Shown here: piece by piece, positions 47,226-59,584 of the stretch | How the letters are laid out: each line of letters begins with the position of its first letter | Numbering within the stretch: the stretch's first letter is position 1 | Assembly (NCBI GenBank): GCA_050084985.1 | Contig: JBITNC010000001.1 | Span: 103,850,001 to 103,914,000, forward strand | Length of the DNA stretch: 64,000 bases | Origin: Nageia nagi | Taxonomy: Eukaryota; Pinophyta | Direction of reading: 5' to 3' | Made by a program: the position numbers and the translations under genes | The notes under the pieces: generated by a model | Databases searched by the model: none | Told to the model about the DNA's origin: nothing | The model's input: the letters and a program-made list of their open reading frames with translations, nothing else

Positions 47226-47640
47226 GTTCTTTTGATACCTTGAAGGAGAAAATTAGCAATGCACATATATGAGAATTACCCAATTTGCAATAATCTTTTC
47301 AAATAGAATCAAATGCTAGTGAATATGCAATTGGAGCAATGTTGATGCAAGGATGAAAACATGTATGTTATCATTTAGAAAAGCTTAATGGAGCAATGTT
47401 AAACTATTCAGTCTATGATAAAGAGTTGTTTTCTCTTAGCTAAGCTATTAAAAATGGAAACACTTTCTAGCTAATAAGGAGACCATCATTCATACTAATA
47501 ACCACCCATTATAGTACCTACAAACTCATTCCAAATTGTAGCAAGCAAGATATTTAAGGTGGATATGTTTCTTACAATAGTACCACCTCATTATTAAGTA
47601 CAAATAAAAATATAGAGATGTTATCTAGGCCACCAATACA
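47226..47640 (+). pseudogene. Gypsy element A RNase H remnant
   Basis: SFQIESNASEYAIGAMLMQG (near 47,300) matches 'F.LE.DAS.YAIGAVL.Q', with the catalytic Asp changed to Asn. Then YHLEKLNGAMLNYSVYDKEL matches 'F.S.KL..A..NY...DKEL' with its catalytic Glu. The rest is broken by stops. Confidence 0.8.
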
Positions 47641-48648
47641 AAATACTATTTTAGGTCTAAGTTCTATTGAGAATAATTATTTTGTGAAAGAGGGATTGTT
47701 GTATAAAGGAAATTCTTTATGTGTGCCATAAGCAAAAAGACTACAACTCATTAGAGAAGCACATACATCTAAAATTTTTGAACATTTTAGAGTGGGTAAG
47801 ATTGTGGCAAACTTGCAAAGTTATGAGTACTAGCCTAAGATGCAAGAACAAGTTGAAAAATACATTATCAAGTTTGTTTTATGTTGCATAAGTAATCCTA
47901 GCAATATAAAATTAGGGTTATATCAGCCATTACCTATTTCTAGCAGGCCTTGAGAGAGCATATCCATGGATTTTATGGGTGTTTTACCTATGGAAAAAGG
48001 GTACATGATTATTTGTTTGTTATTATCAATAGATTCAACAATATGTATGTTTTAATTCCATGTAAGAATACTATTATAGGATAAATTGTAGCAAACATAT
48101 TTTTTTCACATGTGTGGGTTCACTTTAGACTACCTAGTTCTATTATTTTAGATAGAAATAGTAAATTATTGGGTAAGTTTTTGACAATCTTGTGGGAAAG
48201 AATGGACACCAAGTTGAAGAGAAGCACAACCTTTTACCCTCAAATGGATGGCCAAAGTAAGGTAGTGAATAGGAATATTGTGTAATTACTTAGGGGGTAC
48301 TATGGAAAACATCCAAAATCATGGGATGAGCATCTTATTTACATTCATTCTTATAAAATAAAAATCCATACTTCCACAAGCAAAATATCTTTTAAAACAT
48401 GTTATGGATACCTTACATCCTTACTGGTTAGTTATGTTTTTATGTAGCAAGATGATTTTGATGCAACCTTAGAGAAGGAGGAGAAGCAAGCTAAGAAATT
48501 CATTGACAAACTTAGATTTGTTCATCTTAAGGTAGAGGAACAACTTAAAATAAATTAAGCAAAATACAAATTGAGGCATGATAAGCATAGGACTAGTCAC
48601 AAGTTCTAAGTTGGTGATTAAGTTTGGCTACAACTTAGTAAACAAAGT
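47641..48648 (+). pseudogene. Gypsy element A integrase
   Basis: Near 47,690 KEGLLYKGNSLCVP and RLQLIREAHTSKIFEHFRVG give the start of the zinc domain, followed by a worn second half (KFVLCCISNPSN). The core begins with ISMDFMGVLPMEKG (near 47,960), the first catalytic Asp. Later blocks are in other frames: LDRNSKLLG-like near 48,150, and KYKLRHDKHRTSHKF near 48,565. The stretch ends near QLSKQ where an insertion begins. Confidence 0.75.
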
Positions 48649-49997
48649 AGGAAAAATTTTAGTGGGCTATTTGACTAATCATAGTGATAATTTGGGATTC
48701 CTAATTTTTTATTTGACTAATATAGCGCATAGTCATTTCCACATTAATGCCAAAATTTGATAAGTTTTTAAAAATTATTAATCATGATATCCAACCATTC
48801 TATAAGTATTTCTAATATTTAAAAATATATTAGCCTTTGATTCAAATCCTATTTGGTGCATTTTTTCCTTGAGATTAAAAAAAATAAAAATAATCTCATC
48901 AAAATATCAACCTATAGGATAGTATATATATACATATACAAATTCCATCCCATACCATTAACCCATCACATCATAGAGGAAGCTAAAACTTTACCCTTGT
49001 TTTTGGGTATAATATCGATATTTTCTTACTCATGAGTTTTTATAAGTTTGCAATTGATTTGTAATATTTTGATCTACACCAAGTTTAGTTAGATTCTATT
49101 GTTAGCCTAGAATCTTCCTCATTGCATTTAGTTCAAAAGCTCCATTCTTCCATTCAATTTACATCCTTTGAATCTACCATTGATTTGAAACCTCCATGTA
49201 TAAATAAAATATTTTTATACCTAAATATGCACAATTACTTATAGGAAAACATGGATAAATGAATTGCATTTACACTAGTCATGTATAAATGAAGTACATT
49301 TACATAAAGTATATGAAAAACATTTATACATAAATTGGTCTATATGAACTATTTTTACATCTGAACTTATAAAATTATTTATAAAAAAAATGGATGAAAG
49401 AACTATTTACACTAGTAATGTATGAAATAAATGGGCTTATATAATGAAAAAAATTATATTTACATCCATCACTATTCTTACATTTTCTCCATATCCTCCA
49501 AATCTACCACTAGTCCAAAACCTCTAAGTATAAACTAAATGTACTTACATAACATAAATAAGAAATATTTACTTCCAAACTAGTTTAAATAGACTACATT
49601 TACACCAAAACATGGATAAATGAATTATGTTCACACTAGTAATGACTAAATGAAGTGTAAACATAGTTTGTTTAGAACTTGGAAAACTCTTTACAACAAA
49701 AATAAATAAATAAATTACATTTACAAAAATAATGTATAAATGAAGTGTATTTTTAAAAAGTAAATGAACAATATTTACACCCATTTTGATATTCAACAAG
49801 TTTTGAATGACTTAAAAAAAATTGCTAGTTTTTTATAACTTTTTTAAAAATCTATATAAAATTTGCCTACTAATTTATATAGTAAATTTATTTTTCTATT
49901 TACTTTAGCCATCATTTCCAATCAGGTTTCAAGTAGATTCACCATAATTTTATAAGTCACTTTTAGAGGAGGGGTCTTAAAATTTACCCTAAAATAA
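48649..49997. mobile_element. Unclassified insertion in the integrase tail of element A
   Basis: About 1.35 kb separates VWLQLSKQ (48,648) from LEGPLKKLKLIRYGPFK (50,001 onward), which are adjacent in intact relatives. The inside is AT-rich. Between 49,245 and 49,780 a motif like GGATAAATGAATTACATTTA with ACTAGTAATGTATAAATGAA recurs at least four times. No gene, clear inverted ends or target duplication were found, so the type is unknown. Confidence 0.6.
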
Positions 49998-50400
49998 TGG
50001 TTAGAGGGACCTTTAAAGAAGTTGAAACTAATCAGGTATGGACCATTTAAGATCATTGAGGAAATGGGTTATAATGCCTTCATACTTGATTTGCATGCTA
50101 CATGAATATTTATTCAATTGTCAATGTTGAACACATTAATTTGTTTGAGCCTTCCATGATAGTTGAAGATGAAGTTGAGTCAATAACCATTTTATCATAC
50201 ATTGAAAATCTTGCTTCTACTAGAATGGATGAATTGAAGGAAGATTAAGTTTTGTAGAAGAAGATTTGGAATACAAGGAGAGGATAGAAAGAAATTTGGC
50301 TTATTGGGTTGTAAGATAAACTTATTAGAAAAACAAAATGGTATGATAAGAGTAAGGTTAAGGATTTTTTTCCTCATCTTGTACATAACTAAGCATTTTG
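49998..50400 (+). pseudogene. Gypsy element A integrase C-terminal tail
   Basis: Reads LKLIRYGPFKIIEEMGYNAF, then a Leu-rich LDL...MNIYSIVNVEHINLFEPSM. This is the conserved C-terminal block '.L..IRYGPF.I...IG.NAF.LDLP.YM.IYSVVNVE.L..YEP'. It is followed by YIENLASTRMDELKED and a basic end with HLVHN. This tail binds DNA or chromatin in related elements. Confidence 0.85.
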
Positions 50401-50429
50401 AGGATAAAATACACTTACCATTGGAGAGG

Positions 50430-51257
50430 TGTGATATGGAGATCTTACCTTAGGTGTTGATTTGGCTAAAGGTTTTCACTTATGAGCTTGATTCATTTAT
50501 TAAACTAAAATATGGTATTATGAAGGTTTTGATTTTATAATAATTCCATATTTGATTAAATTCTATGAAGCTAACATCCTTAGAATGAGGATTTGGGACA
50601 CTAACTATTGGGTGATGTTTGGAGATTTTCCTTTGTGTCTTATGAATTTCTTATGCCATGGAATGTATCAAAAATAAATCAATCATATTTAGGAAGTCAT
50701 AATTTTTGATAGATATGGACAATTAAGTTGATTATTTCATTTTAGATATTTCTCAAGGAGACCTTTCCAATGTGTATACACATGCCTATCTTTATCGAAG
50801 ATTTGATCATCATATAATATGCTTTTCACAAAAGTGTTAAAACTACTAGTGCTAATGTTGATACCAATTTCAACACTCATACTAGGGCCCACATGAGTGT
50901 TTCTAAGGATTTACAATACAAGATTGTGAATTTGACTCACTTGGCATATTAGTATGATGATATTTTTATATGATGACCAAAATAAAGCATAGGATAGCAC
51001 AAATGTTGATGAAGGCTCATTCATTTTAAGATGTTTGAAAGTTATAACAAAGTTTGAAAAGCATGCAATTACTTCAGGGGTGTTGGTTCTAGCTACATAT
51101 CCTTGTGGAGAATTGAGAGGAAGGGGGAAGAATGCAAAGAATAGAAGAAGAAAGTTGGAAGATGAATAAGGTCTTGTTGGAGACCTATTCATCACTATTA
51201 TAGTTTATTTGCATTTTATGGGATTCAATTTTATGTTTTAAAATCTTTGAATGTAAC
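50430..51257 (+). repeat. 3' LTR of Gypsy element A, first part
   Basis: Starts TGTGATATGGAG after ACCATTGGAGAGG, a weak polypurine tract. Matches 38,359-39,290. The match stops at about 51,240-51,257, where element B begins. The rest of this LTR should lie past the right end of the window. Confidence 0.8.
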
Positions 51258-53480
51258 TATTATTCTTTCAAAATCACACTTTGAAGATAGGGTAACATTT
51301 TTACATTCTTTACTTTTTCATTTATTTCAAATAAAATCATTCATAATTTCCATTTCCTACTCCCCTTTCATGACTTTGTAAATAAATGAAGTGATATTTA
51401 TTCTTTATAGTTAGTAATTTTTATCAAATTTCTCTTAGTCTTGATATAGTCTGAGTGCTATCAATAATTTGAGCCCTATCAATGTAAATAGGTCTTAAAA
51501 AATTTTAGTAACTTAACCAATATATTGTTTAAAAGTAGGCATTATCATGTAAATAACTCCTAAAATTTGGTCATAGTTTAGTCGGGTATATTCTAGTAAT
51601 TGTACATAGGTTTAAGGTCATAAGGTGCTATAAATCTATCTAAGTCATGTCTAGGAAGTGTTATAATATGTATGGGAAATATTGTAGCATGTAATGGAAG
51701 TAAATATCCAAGTTTAATATGATTACTATACAAACCTAATTCTTTTGAGGAAATATTGTAAATATGAGTTTCTATTGAGTTAAAGTAAGTCAAATTTACT
51801 AGCAGGTAACACTATAAATCCCATGAATTTCCAAAGAAAAAGTTCCACCATGTGCCAAAAATTAGTGGGAGATATTGTAAAAAGTGCATCCTCTAAGACC
51901 CATTGATTTGGAGCAATGATGTCATACATTTTATTTAAAAATAGCAGGTGCTAAGATAATCTTCAATAGATACTACATAAAGAATATTTAGCAAAACATA
52001 TTACAAAAGACCAACAAATAGAACCTATTGATTTTGAGTGATTATGTTATATATTTTACCAAAAATCAATAGGTGTTAAAGAAAATCTCTACCATCACTA
52101 AACCCTACCAAAAGAAAGTAGAACCCACCATATTTAGAAAGGAATAATGAGTTGAGGAGAAAACTCAGGTCTACTTAATCATGAGTGTTTAACCCCTAGG
52201 TATCTATTAATGTGTCAACCATGACTCATTTCCAATGAAAATAGTAGTTCTTTCATGGATTTCAATGATACATTTTTCATTTTCCTCACTATTCCATTCA
52301 ACCCAAAGCTATAGTAATGAACATAAATGATTACAAAAAGTTTGATAGCTATCAATAGAACATAGAGACATGTTGTACCAACCAAGTTGATATACCATGC
52401 CTTCATAATTAGCTATAGTCATAATAGGATGCATTCAATGATAGATCAAAGGGATTACAAATGCAAAGTACAATAGTTTGGAGAGATTAAACTCCTAAAC
52501 CTTGGTGCTAATTGTACTTAGTCATTGTTCAATCTAGCATAATTATGATTATAATTTATATATTTGTAAACAATTACTTATACTATTCTTAGTCAAGAGT
52601 AATTAAGAGAAATAATGGTGGACAACCACCTAATGATTTATGTAAATATATAAATAATGGAATGTTATAAGTCCAAAGGGTTGGACATTCTATCAAAATT
52701 GCCTAGTGTATGAGATGCTTTATGTGTGATAATACAATATGATGATGCTTTGCCCTTCACAGTTTGTGGTTGTTTATTATGTTTTGTAAATGTTATGCAT
52801 GAAGTATTATCTTAAGTTAGGGCTATCTATTGTGATTGTGAGATCCCAAGAGTAAGATAGTTTCCTATTCATAATATTGGCTATGGATTGCTACCTACGT
52901 GGTAATGCCTAGGCTAGTTAGTTTTAGTTTATTTACCTTGCTTTGTTTTTTTTATCTATTTATAATCACTTTTAACCTTAATTATAGATAGGAAATAGCC
53001 TCTAATATGGAGATTGAGAAGAAAATTCGAATGAGAGTATTCTCCCACCACTTTCTACTCTTTCAAGGACCTTAATATTGTAGGAAATGGAGAATACAAC
53101 CAAACCAAACCCTTGAGATTACATTATACTGATCAATAATAAAAAAGTCCATTTTTGGAATGCTTGATGGGATTTGAACTAAATTCATATTTAGTGGGTA
53201 TGAAGATGCAAGATAGCTATATCTAGTAAGCTATCATTTAGTGCTTTTAAATATTATAAGGTTTTTCTTACCTTAATAGTGAATTTATTATCAACCAGTC
53301 AATATTTCAAAACTTAATACCTCTAGAACATAGACTTCCTAGAAGTAGTACTAGAAATTACTTAAGACAACATAGATTTTAAGAGTTGTTAGTTTCTAAT
53401 AGGAGGATTAGACAAAATATTTCTTAGATATTATCCTCTCAAATTCCCTTAAGATCTATTCCATTATCAACCATACTTAA
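51258..53480 (+). repeat. 5' LTR (and leader) of Gypsy element B
   Basis: The left end is set by the match to 63,220. The right end is not fixed because the 3' LTR runs off the window. No coding; 52,631-52,660 contains ATATATAAATAATGG, a possible TATA region. I could not recognise a primer-binding site before the gag ATG at 53,526. Confidence 0.6.
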
Positions 53481-53525
53481 ATTTCCTCTATAAAATCCTC
53501 TACCTCATACCAGTGGTCCAAACAT

Positions 53526-54700
53526 GGCCCAAGATGCTCTTGCTAATTTCCTTGCTTGGAATAATTGCCATCCCTTGGTTTTCTTAGCTAATTCCTCAAC
53601 TATTTTCCAAGCAAATTTTAATTTTTTTCCTAAATCTGATGGTTTTGGAAAGACTCCATAAGAACATTATTAGGATGTCTCTCTTTTGGCTTCAAGCTTT
53701 GATATTACTAATGAAACTATCATGACCAAATTACTATCATATTATTTTGAAGAAAAAGTAGCTAAATGGTTTAGAACTCTCACCTCCCAATCTATAAATA
53801 CATGGGAGGAGTTATGTCAAGCCTTGATCAAAAGTTTTATTATTGATAGTTATTATAGTACCTTTCTTATCCTTATAGCATATATTAAAAGGCACCCTCA
53901 CGAGTCTATTGATGATTTCAACATAAGATTTGATAAAACATGGAAATCTATTCTAGTAAGGATTAGACCAAAAGATGCACAAGCCTTGTTAACTATAGGA
54001 AAGCTTTCCTCCCTGATCTCAATATGGTTACTATCATGTCTAGAGATACTTTTCTTGATGTATACCAAATAACTAAAACTTATAAACACAACTTGGTATC
54101 CTCTAGAAAGATATAGCCAAGATCTATCATGCCTTTATTTCCTAATTTGCCATCTAAATAAGCTTCATAAATTTCCCATCGTAGAGTATTAGCCTTTCCA
54201 CCTCTTCCACCTAAGACCATAATATAGAATACATACCAAGGTTACCTTCATTTATGTATACAAGTACAAGTACTTATTCTAAATCTCAAGAGGAAGAAAA
54301 ATAAGGCAATTCATGATAACCATAAGAAATCTTACAAATAAGCTCACTCTATAAGAAAGTCATAATCAAGGCTTCAACTGTAAAAGATATGATAACCATT
54401 ATCAACCAAGATTTCAACCCAAGAGTAATCAAATAGAACAACCTATTGTTCCTAAAGCAACTAATAATATGGTTAAGACTAGTGTTGTAGAGAGTGATGC
54501 TATGTGCATTATAGAATGGTATTCTCCATGTTCAATTCTTCATTTCCCATAATCTTATGCAATATATTACAATCAACACTTGGGTTTACATTTTGATCAA
54601 ATGGTAGAACCTACATCAAATCCTATTGCATACTTTACCATGATTAATTTTGGGCTTCTAGGTTATGCTGGAAAACAAGCTAACTATGTTCAAACTAAAG
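53526..54700 (+). pseudogene. Gypsy element B gag
   Basis: ATG near 53,526 reads MAQDALANFLAWNNCHPLVF. The open frame from 53,686 has TKLLSYYFEEKVAKWFRTLT, INTWEELCQALIKSF and HESIDDFNIRFDKTWKSIL. This is the Gag capsid motif 'L...F...L...A..WF..L....I.TWEEL...F'. Stops at two likely Gln codons lie between. The zinc-knuckle zone after 54,060 is not recognisable. Gag packages element RNA. Confidence 0.8.
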
Positions 54701-55380
54701 CCTCTTCTTAAGAAATTCTGCAATAAGTGCAAGTGACATAGCAAAATCAACAAACCATTCTAGCTTAGCTAGATCCAAAAGGAGCTAAAGTTCCTATGGT
54801 CCAACCATTAAATCAAGAGAATCAACTTCTTAGATATCCATGTCATATTTTTCAAGACCCAGGTAATATTGCCTCTTTAATGGGAAATCCTACTACAACC
54901 AAAAAAGAAGTCCCATAAAAAGAAAGGTCTCATCCATTAACATATCCTTTTATCATTGATCATAAAAAAGAAAAGGAAACTTAGTAGTTCAAATCACATC
55001 AACCCACTAAGATAAGTAAGTTTGCCCCTTGTGCTCCATACAATATTATGAAAGAATTTAAGAAAACACCTTCTAAAATGTCAATGTTTGATACGTTGAG
55101 GATTTTGAGTCAAATTGACCTTTTGCATGAAGATTAAAAATAATAAGAAAAGGGTAAGTGAAGGAAACATAATTTTTGCAATATCTAATGATTTTCCTCT
55201 AGCTCCTATAGGAATAAGAAGACCCCCACCCTTCTACCTATCCCTTAGACTAGAAGGTTGGGTAGTTAATAATTGTATGATAGATACCAGAGCTACCATT
55301 ATTGTCATTCCCCAAGTAGTTACAAATGAAATAAAACTATACATTACTTGATGCATATGTGAAGTCATACAATTAGATTC
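54701..55380 (+). pseudogene. Gypsy element B protease
   Basis: Near 54,960-55,080 a frame includes FKKTPSKMSMFDTLRI, a motif found before the protease in this group. At 55,115-55,351 ISNDFPLAPIGIRRPPPFYL is followed by NNCMIDTRATIIVIPQVV, where the active site 'IDSGAS.N..P' has become IDTRAT.I..P. Only the Asp is kept; Ser and Gly are lost, so it is inactive. Confidence 0.7.
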
Positions 55381-55729
55381 TTCCACCTCTATTTAGAATA
55401 TATTTGTCTAGAGAATTAATATCAAATTGGGAGGGCATCTAGCTTTAAATTATAGACATCTTCTACTCCCCTTCTAAAATAAACAAGTAAAGATTTTAAA
55501 TGAGGGTCCTAAAAGTGTTCATCTTAAGAAGATTATAGAGAAAAATTGTTTGAATGGCCCTAAACTAACATAAGTTTTTGAAATATATACACTTATAGGC
55601 ACATTATTAACCACATAAATTCTTTCACCAATGACATCAATTACCAAGTCATTGATATTGGTATGGGTAACTATTATTTATATGAAAATGTGTAGCTAAT
55701 CTCAATCATAACTAAAAGTGAGTATGAAA

Positions 55730-56200
55730 TATGGAAAATGTACTTTGATGGAGCTAGATGTAAACATGGATGTGAGGTTGTTGTTATCCTTAAATCACCA
55801 AAAGGATTTATGAGAAGATTCTCATTCAAATTCATATGGATTTGCAAAAATAATACTATTGAATATGATACCATATGTTTAGGGTTATCCAAAGTTATCA
55901 GCATGGGCATTAGAGGCTTAATAGTGCATGGTGATTTTGAATTGGTCATAAAGTAATTTAAAAACCAAAACAATGCAAAATATCACTATATTAATACCTA
56001 TAAGAATAGGGTATGGGAATTACTAGATTCATTCCTAGCAATTAATTTTATCTCTATTTCTAGAAGGTAAAATCAAGTTGTTGATGCACTTGCTGGTAAG
56101 GGGGCATATTATAACATTGCTCATTATAGAAGAGGAAGATTTGGATTTAAATTCCAATGTAGGCCATTGATACCTAATACTAAAAACTTCTAGTAGGTAT
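55730..56200 (+). pseudogene. Extra RNase H domain (RNase HI-like), upstream of RT
   Basis: Reads WKMYFDGARCKHGCEVVVIL (first Asp of the RNase H site), then NNTIEYDTICLGLSKVISMG (the Glu in 'NN.AEYEAL..GL'), GLIVHGDFELVIK (the next Asp in 'GDSELV'), and later NQVVDALAGKG (the last Asp in 'N..ADALA'). All four catalytic acids are visible. This is the plant/archaeal-type RNase H of Tat-like elements, in addition to the one after RT. A likely Gln codon is TAA after LVIK. The downstream RPLIPNTKNF matches the linker 'HRPSIPDN...W'. Confidence 0.85.
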
Positions 56201-56329
56201 TTGAATCTGATGAGCATATCATGAATTTGCTTTAGATTAGATAGTTGCTCATACTTTAGTATTGAAAAACTATCTAATTGTTAAAAGGGCCAAAACATTG
56301 GCTATTCAAAAAGAGGGTAATATTGAGAT

Positions 56330-57210
56330 AGAAGTAGAACATAAGAAATATATAAAGGTTGGATTAGAGTTTTTTGAAGAAGAGAAAAGGATCATTTTTC
56401 AAATTTATCATCAATTCTCAAAGGTGATTTCTTGAACTTATGATGATCTAAAAACATATGATAAAAATGTGATTCAGCATACCATTGAGCTTTAGATAAA
56501 GGAAAAACTATATAGATAAAAGTAAAGATTGATCAACCCAAAAATAGAAGAAACCATGAAGCAAGAGTTAATTAAACTACTAGATTCTAAAATTACCTAT
56601 CCTATCAAGCATTCTTCTTGGGTTGTTAATCTTGTCCTAGTATGAAAAAAGAGCAGAGAAATCAAGTTGTATGTAGACTTTAGAAATCTGAATCAAGTAT
56701 CTCTCAAGGATAACTATTCCCTCTCTCTAATGGAGTAAATCCTATACATAGTAGCTAGAGCATGCTACTTTTCTATGATTAATGGTTACTTTAGATTCAA
56801 CCAAATTTTGGTAAAGGATGAAGATAAATTCAAAACTACATTCACAACCAAATGGGGGACATTTGCATTTCAAAAAATGCCTTTTGGTCTCTCAAATGCT
56901 AGGGTTACCTTTCAAAGAGCCATGGACCATGAATTTGGTGATCTAATAAAAAAAATTATTCTTATCTATCTAGATGACATTACTCTATTTTTCAAAAGTA
57001 GGGAAGATCATTTGCATCATCTTAGGCAAGTTTTTAAAAAATGTATAGAATTCAAGATTTCAATTAATCCCAAAAAATTTATTTTTATGGTTAACCAAGG
57101 GAAATTGCTTGGTCATATTATCTTAGAAAAGGGATTCAAAATTGATCTAGATAAATTGAAACCTATTGAAGCATTGCCTTTACCTTCAAAGAAGAAGGCC
57201 CTATAATATT
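56330..57210 (+). pseudogene. Gypsy element B reverse transcriptase
   Basis: Before RT lie IEVEHKKYIKV and an acidic linker. RT starts with LIKLLDSKITYPIKHSSWVV (near 56,568), KKSREIKLYVDFRNLNQVS (near 56,645) and the worn DNYSLSLME. The open frame 56,775-57,206 has MINGYFRFNQILVKDEDKFK, TFTTKWGTFAFQKMPFGLSN, IILIYLDDITLFFKSREDHL with the intact YLDD box near 56,965, and GKLLGHIILEKGFKIDLDKL. Stops and shifts outside this frame inactivate it. Confidence 0.92.
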
Positions 57211-57815
57211 TCCTTCATCAAATCAATTTTTTTACAAATTTTATTAATGATTTTTTGAAAATAGTTTTTGCAATCATAACAATGTTAGAGAAAGATGTAT
57301 TCTCCTAGTCAAAGGAATCAAAGTGAGCTTTTAAAGACATTAAAAAGGCCATAATAGAAGCTTGTATTTTGAAAAACCTTGATTTTTCAAAATATTGTTT
57401 ATGTATACATATGGAGTAGAAAAATTATTATTATTATTATGGTACAAAAGGATGACCAAAAGGAAGAACATTCCATTGCCTCTCATAGCCAAACACTACA
57501 TAATCATCAAACAAGGTATTAATTTATTGAAAACCAAGTATTTTTCATAATAAAAGGACTAAAGAATTGTAAAAATTATGTTTCATAATAAAATTCTTGT
57601 ATATACTATTCACCATAATGTAAGAAATTATATCATTCAACAAGAATATGGTGAAAGGAAAGCTAGTTGGATTACAAAAATAATAGAATATGATATAGAA
57701 ATTAAGCCAACCATGACTATTAGGGGTATGGATCTTTGTGAAAATATGATAGGGGATTCACACATGATTTTATTTATAAATGATGAAGAGCATCTTAATC
57801 AAGAAAGTGATTGAA
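57211..57815 (+). pseudogene. Gypsy element B RNase H after RT
   Basis: The middle is worn: AFKDIKKAIIEACILKNLDF near 57,325, and a run of ATT repeats at 57,428 replaces part of the site. At 57,578-57,814 the frame reads KILVYTIHHNVRNYIIQQEY, then ASWITKIIEYDIEIKPTMTI and RGMDLCENM. This is the C-terminal end 'SW..K..EYD.EI.PT..VRGQGLC'. Confidence 0.8.
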
Positions 57816-57889
57816 TAAAATAGTTTATCTTTTATTTTAGAACTAGTAAATATTTCAAATCTCTAGATAGATTTCAAAGAAGAAGATTT

Positions 57890-58720
57890 AGATTGCAAGC
57901 ATTAAATTTTATGATGATAGATGATCATCTTTATAGGAAGCATTTTGATCAAACCATATTAATATGTGTAACTCATGATGAAGCCAAGAGAATTTTGCAT
58001 GAATTTCATTATGGAGACTCTAAAGGACATTATAGTGGCCCAACTATTGCAGCAAAAATATTGCAAGCTAGATACTATTGGACTACCATATTTTAAGATT
58101 CATTCAAGATAGCCTAAGAATGTTACAAATGTAGTAGGTATGTGGAGAAAAGAATACTATATGTAATGCCTCTTAAGCCTGTGGCTATTGAGGAGCCTTT
58201 CCAACAATAGGGTCTTGACATCATTAGGGTTATAAATCTAAATTTCTCAATACCACATAAGTTTAATTTGACTACAATGGATTATTTCATAACATGGTCA
58301 AAAGCCATGCCATGTAAGAATGCAGATCAAAAGGTAGTGATAAAGATGATAAAAAAAATTACTGACTTTGGTATTCCATAAATTATTGTATCAAACAATG
58401 ATTTTGCATGCATTGGAGCTAATTTGTAAGACTTTGTTGCCGAGTATGGGATCTATTGGTTATTCTCTTCAAATTACTATCTAAAAGGGAATGGGTTAGC
58501 AAAATCAACAAATAAGAACCTAACCTAGATTATTAAAAGAATAATTGAAGGGAATCCTGGAAAATGACATACATAATTAGACTATGCAATATGGGCAAAT
58601 AGAATCAATATAAAATTAGCTATTAAAACATCCCTTTATGCATTGGTGTATGGTAAAATAACTGTATTACCAATTATCTTGAGTTACCTACAATTTAAAT
58701 ACTATAAGGGATAGAAGAAT
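57890..58720 (+). pseudogene. Gypsy element B integrase
   Basis: MQALNFMMIDDHLYRKHFDQ, then VTHDEAKRILHEFHYGDSKG (first His pair) and ILQARYYWTTIF. The zinc domain continues with ECYKCSRYV. Core: PFQQ, stop, GLDIIRVI (first Asp), TTMDYFITWSKAMPCKNA (near 58,275), IIVSNNDFA (second Asp region), NYYLKGNGLAKSTNKNL (catalytic Glu replaced by Lys), then LDYAIWANRINIKLAIKTSL. Integrase would insert the DNA copy. The catalytic Glu is lost, in addition to stops. Confidence 0.88.
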
Positions 58721-59100
58721 ATGATTTTGAGCCATTACAAGTGAGATTTAATCAAATCATAAAATTGAAAGAAGATAGAAACAAAGCAGATGAGTATTTC
58801 CAACATCAATAACAGAAAGTTAAGAAGTAGTTTGATAAGAAAATATCTTTTTGGGTTAAGTTTGAAATAGGAGACATTGTTCTCAAATGGGATGAGGAAA
58901 GTGAAAAACCTAAGAAACATCAAAAGTTTGATTCCTTATGGAGCAGGACCTATATAATCACTCAAGAAATGCAAATATCACTAGATATTAGAAGTTGCCT
59001 ATCCCAGTGAATGAGATCTATTTGACATATTACTAGGTGATTACATAACACTTGCCAATGATTGTACAATGTAGATATTGCTATCTTCTACAAAAAGAAA
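58721..59100 (+). pseudogene. Gypsy element B integrase C-terminal tail
   Basis: Pieces in two frames: QIIKLKEDRNKADEYFQHQ, KFEIGDIVLKWDEESEKPKK-like and KSLIPYGAGPI. They match the end of related polyproteins ('R...QV...L...', 'PGDLVL.WD', 'KFD.LWLGPF'). Confidence 0.7.
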
Positions 59101-59584
59101 AAAATAATGCTTGTATATTCTAATTTAGGTAGGATTCACTTCTCAAGGAGGTAGGTAGCTATTAATGTCAGCATTAACTAAGCATGGTGTGAAACTAGGC
59201 CTATCTAGCATAAATTATTGAATCAAAAGGATAATATTTATGAGGGTGATCTCCTTAGAAAACCCACTAACTGTTCCCTATCTCCTAATTTAAATTTAGC
59301 ACTCTTCAAATCAATGTATTCCCTCATATCATCCATGAATTTATACTTTATGCATATCCCAACATTCCTTAGTCATTAATTTACATTAACATAACTTAAT
59401 TATAAACCTTTGTAAAATAAAACATACTCCCCAACCCTTCATTTCTTCACATAGCAAAATTTAGAGCACAAGTTTTTGAGAGAACCAAAGTGGAGTACCT
59501 ACAAAGCAAATATTATGAATATAAAGAGAGTTTTAGACTTTGATCTTGTAAGGTTTCATACTTTAGATGCTTGGTTATGCTACA
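59101..59584 (+). other. Spacer between integrase and the extra coding region of element B
   Basis: No motif recognised. AGAGAACCAAAGTGGAG near 59,480 and GTAAGGTTTC near 59,550 may be leader or splice sites for the next coding region, but this is guesswork. Confidence 0.35.

Larger units (their letters stand above)
38359..51257 (+). mobile_element. Ty3/Gypsy element A with two inner insertions, 3' LTR cut by element B
   Basis: LTRs match: 38,359-39,552 and 50,430-51,257 (3' copy truncated). Shared landmarks are CTTATGAGCTT, TATTATGAAGGTTTTGATTT, GAAGCTAACATCCTTA, GGGTGATGTTTGGAG and CCTATGCCATGGAA-type. After the 5' LTR come a primer site, gag, protease, RT, RNase H and integrase. Gag is split at 40,308/45,345 by a non-autonomous Copia. 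The integrase tail is split at about 48,648/49,998. RT before integrase shows Ty3/Gypsy. All genes are broken. Confidence 0.85.
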
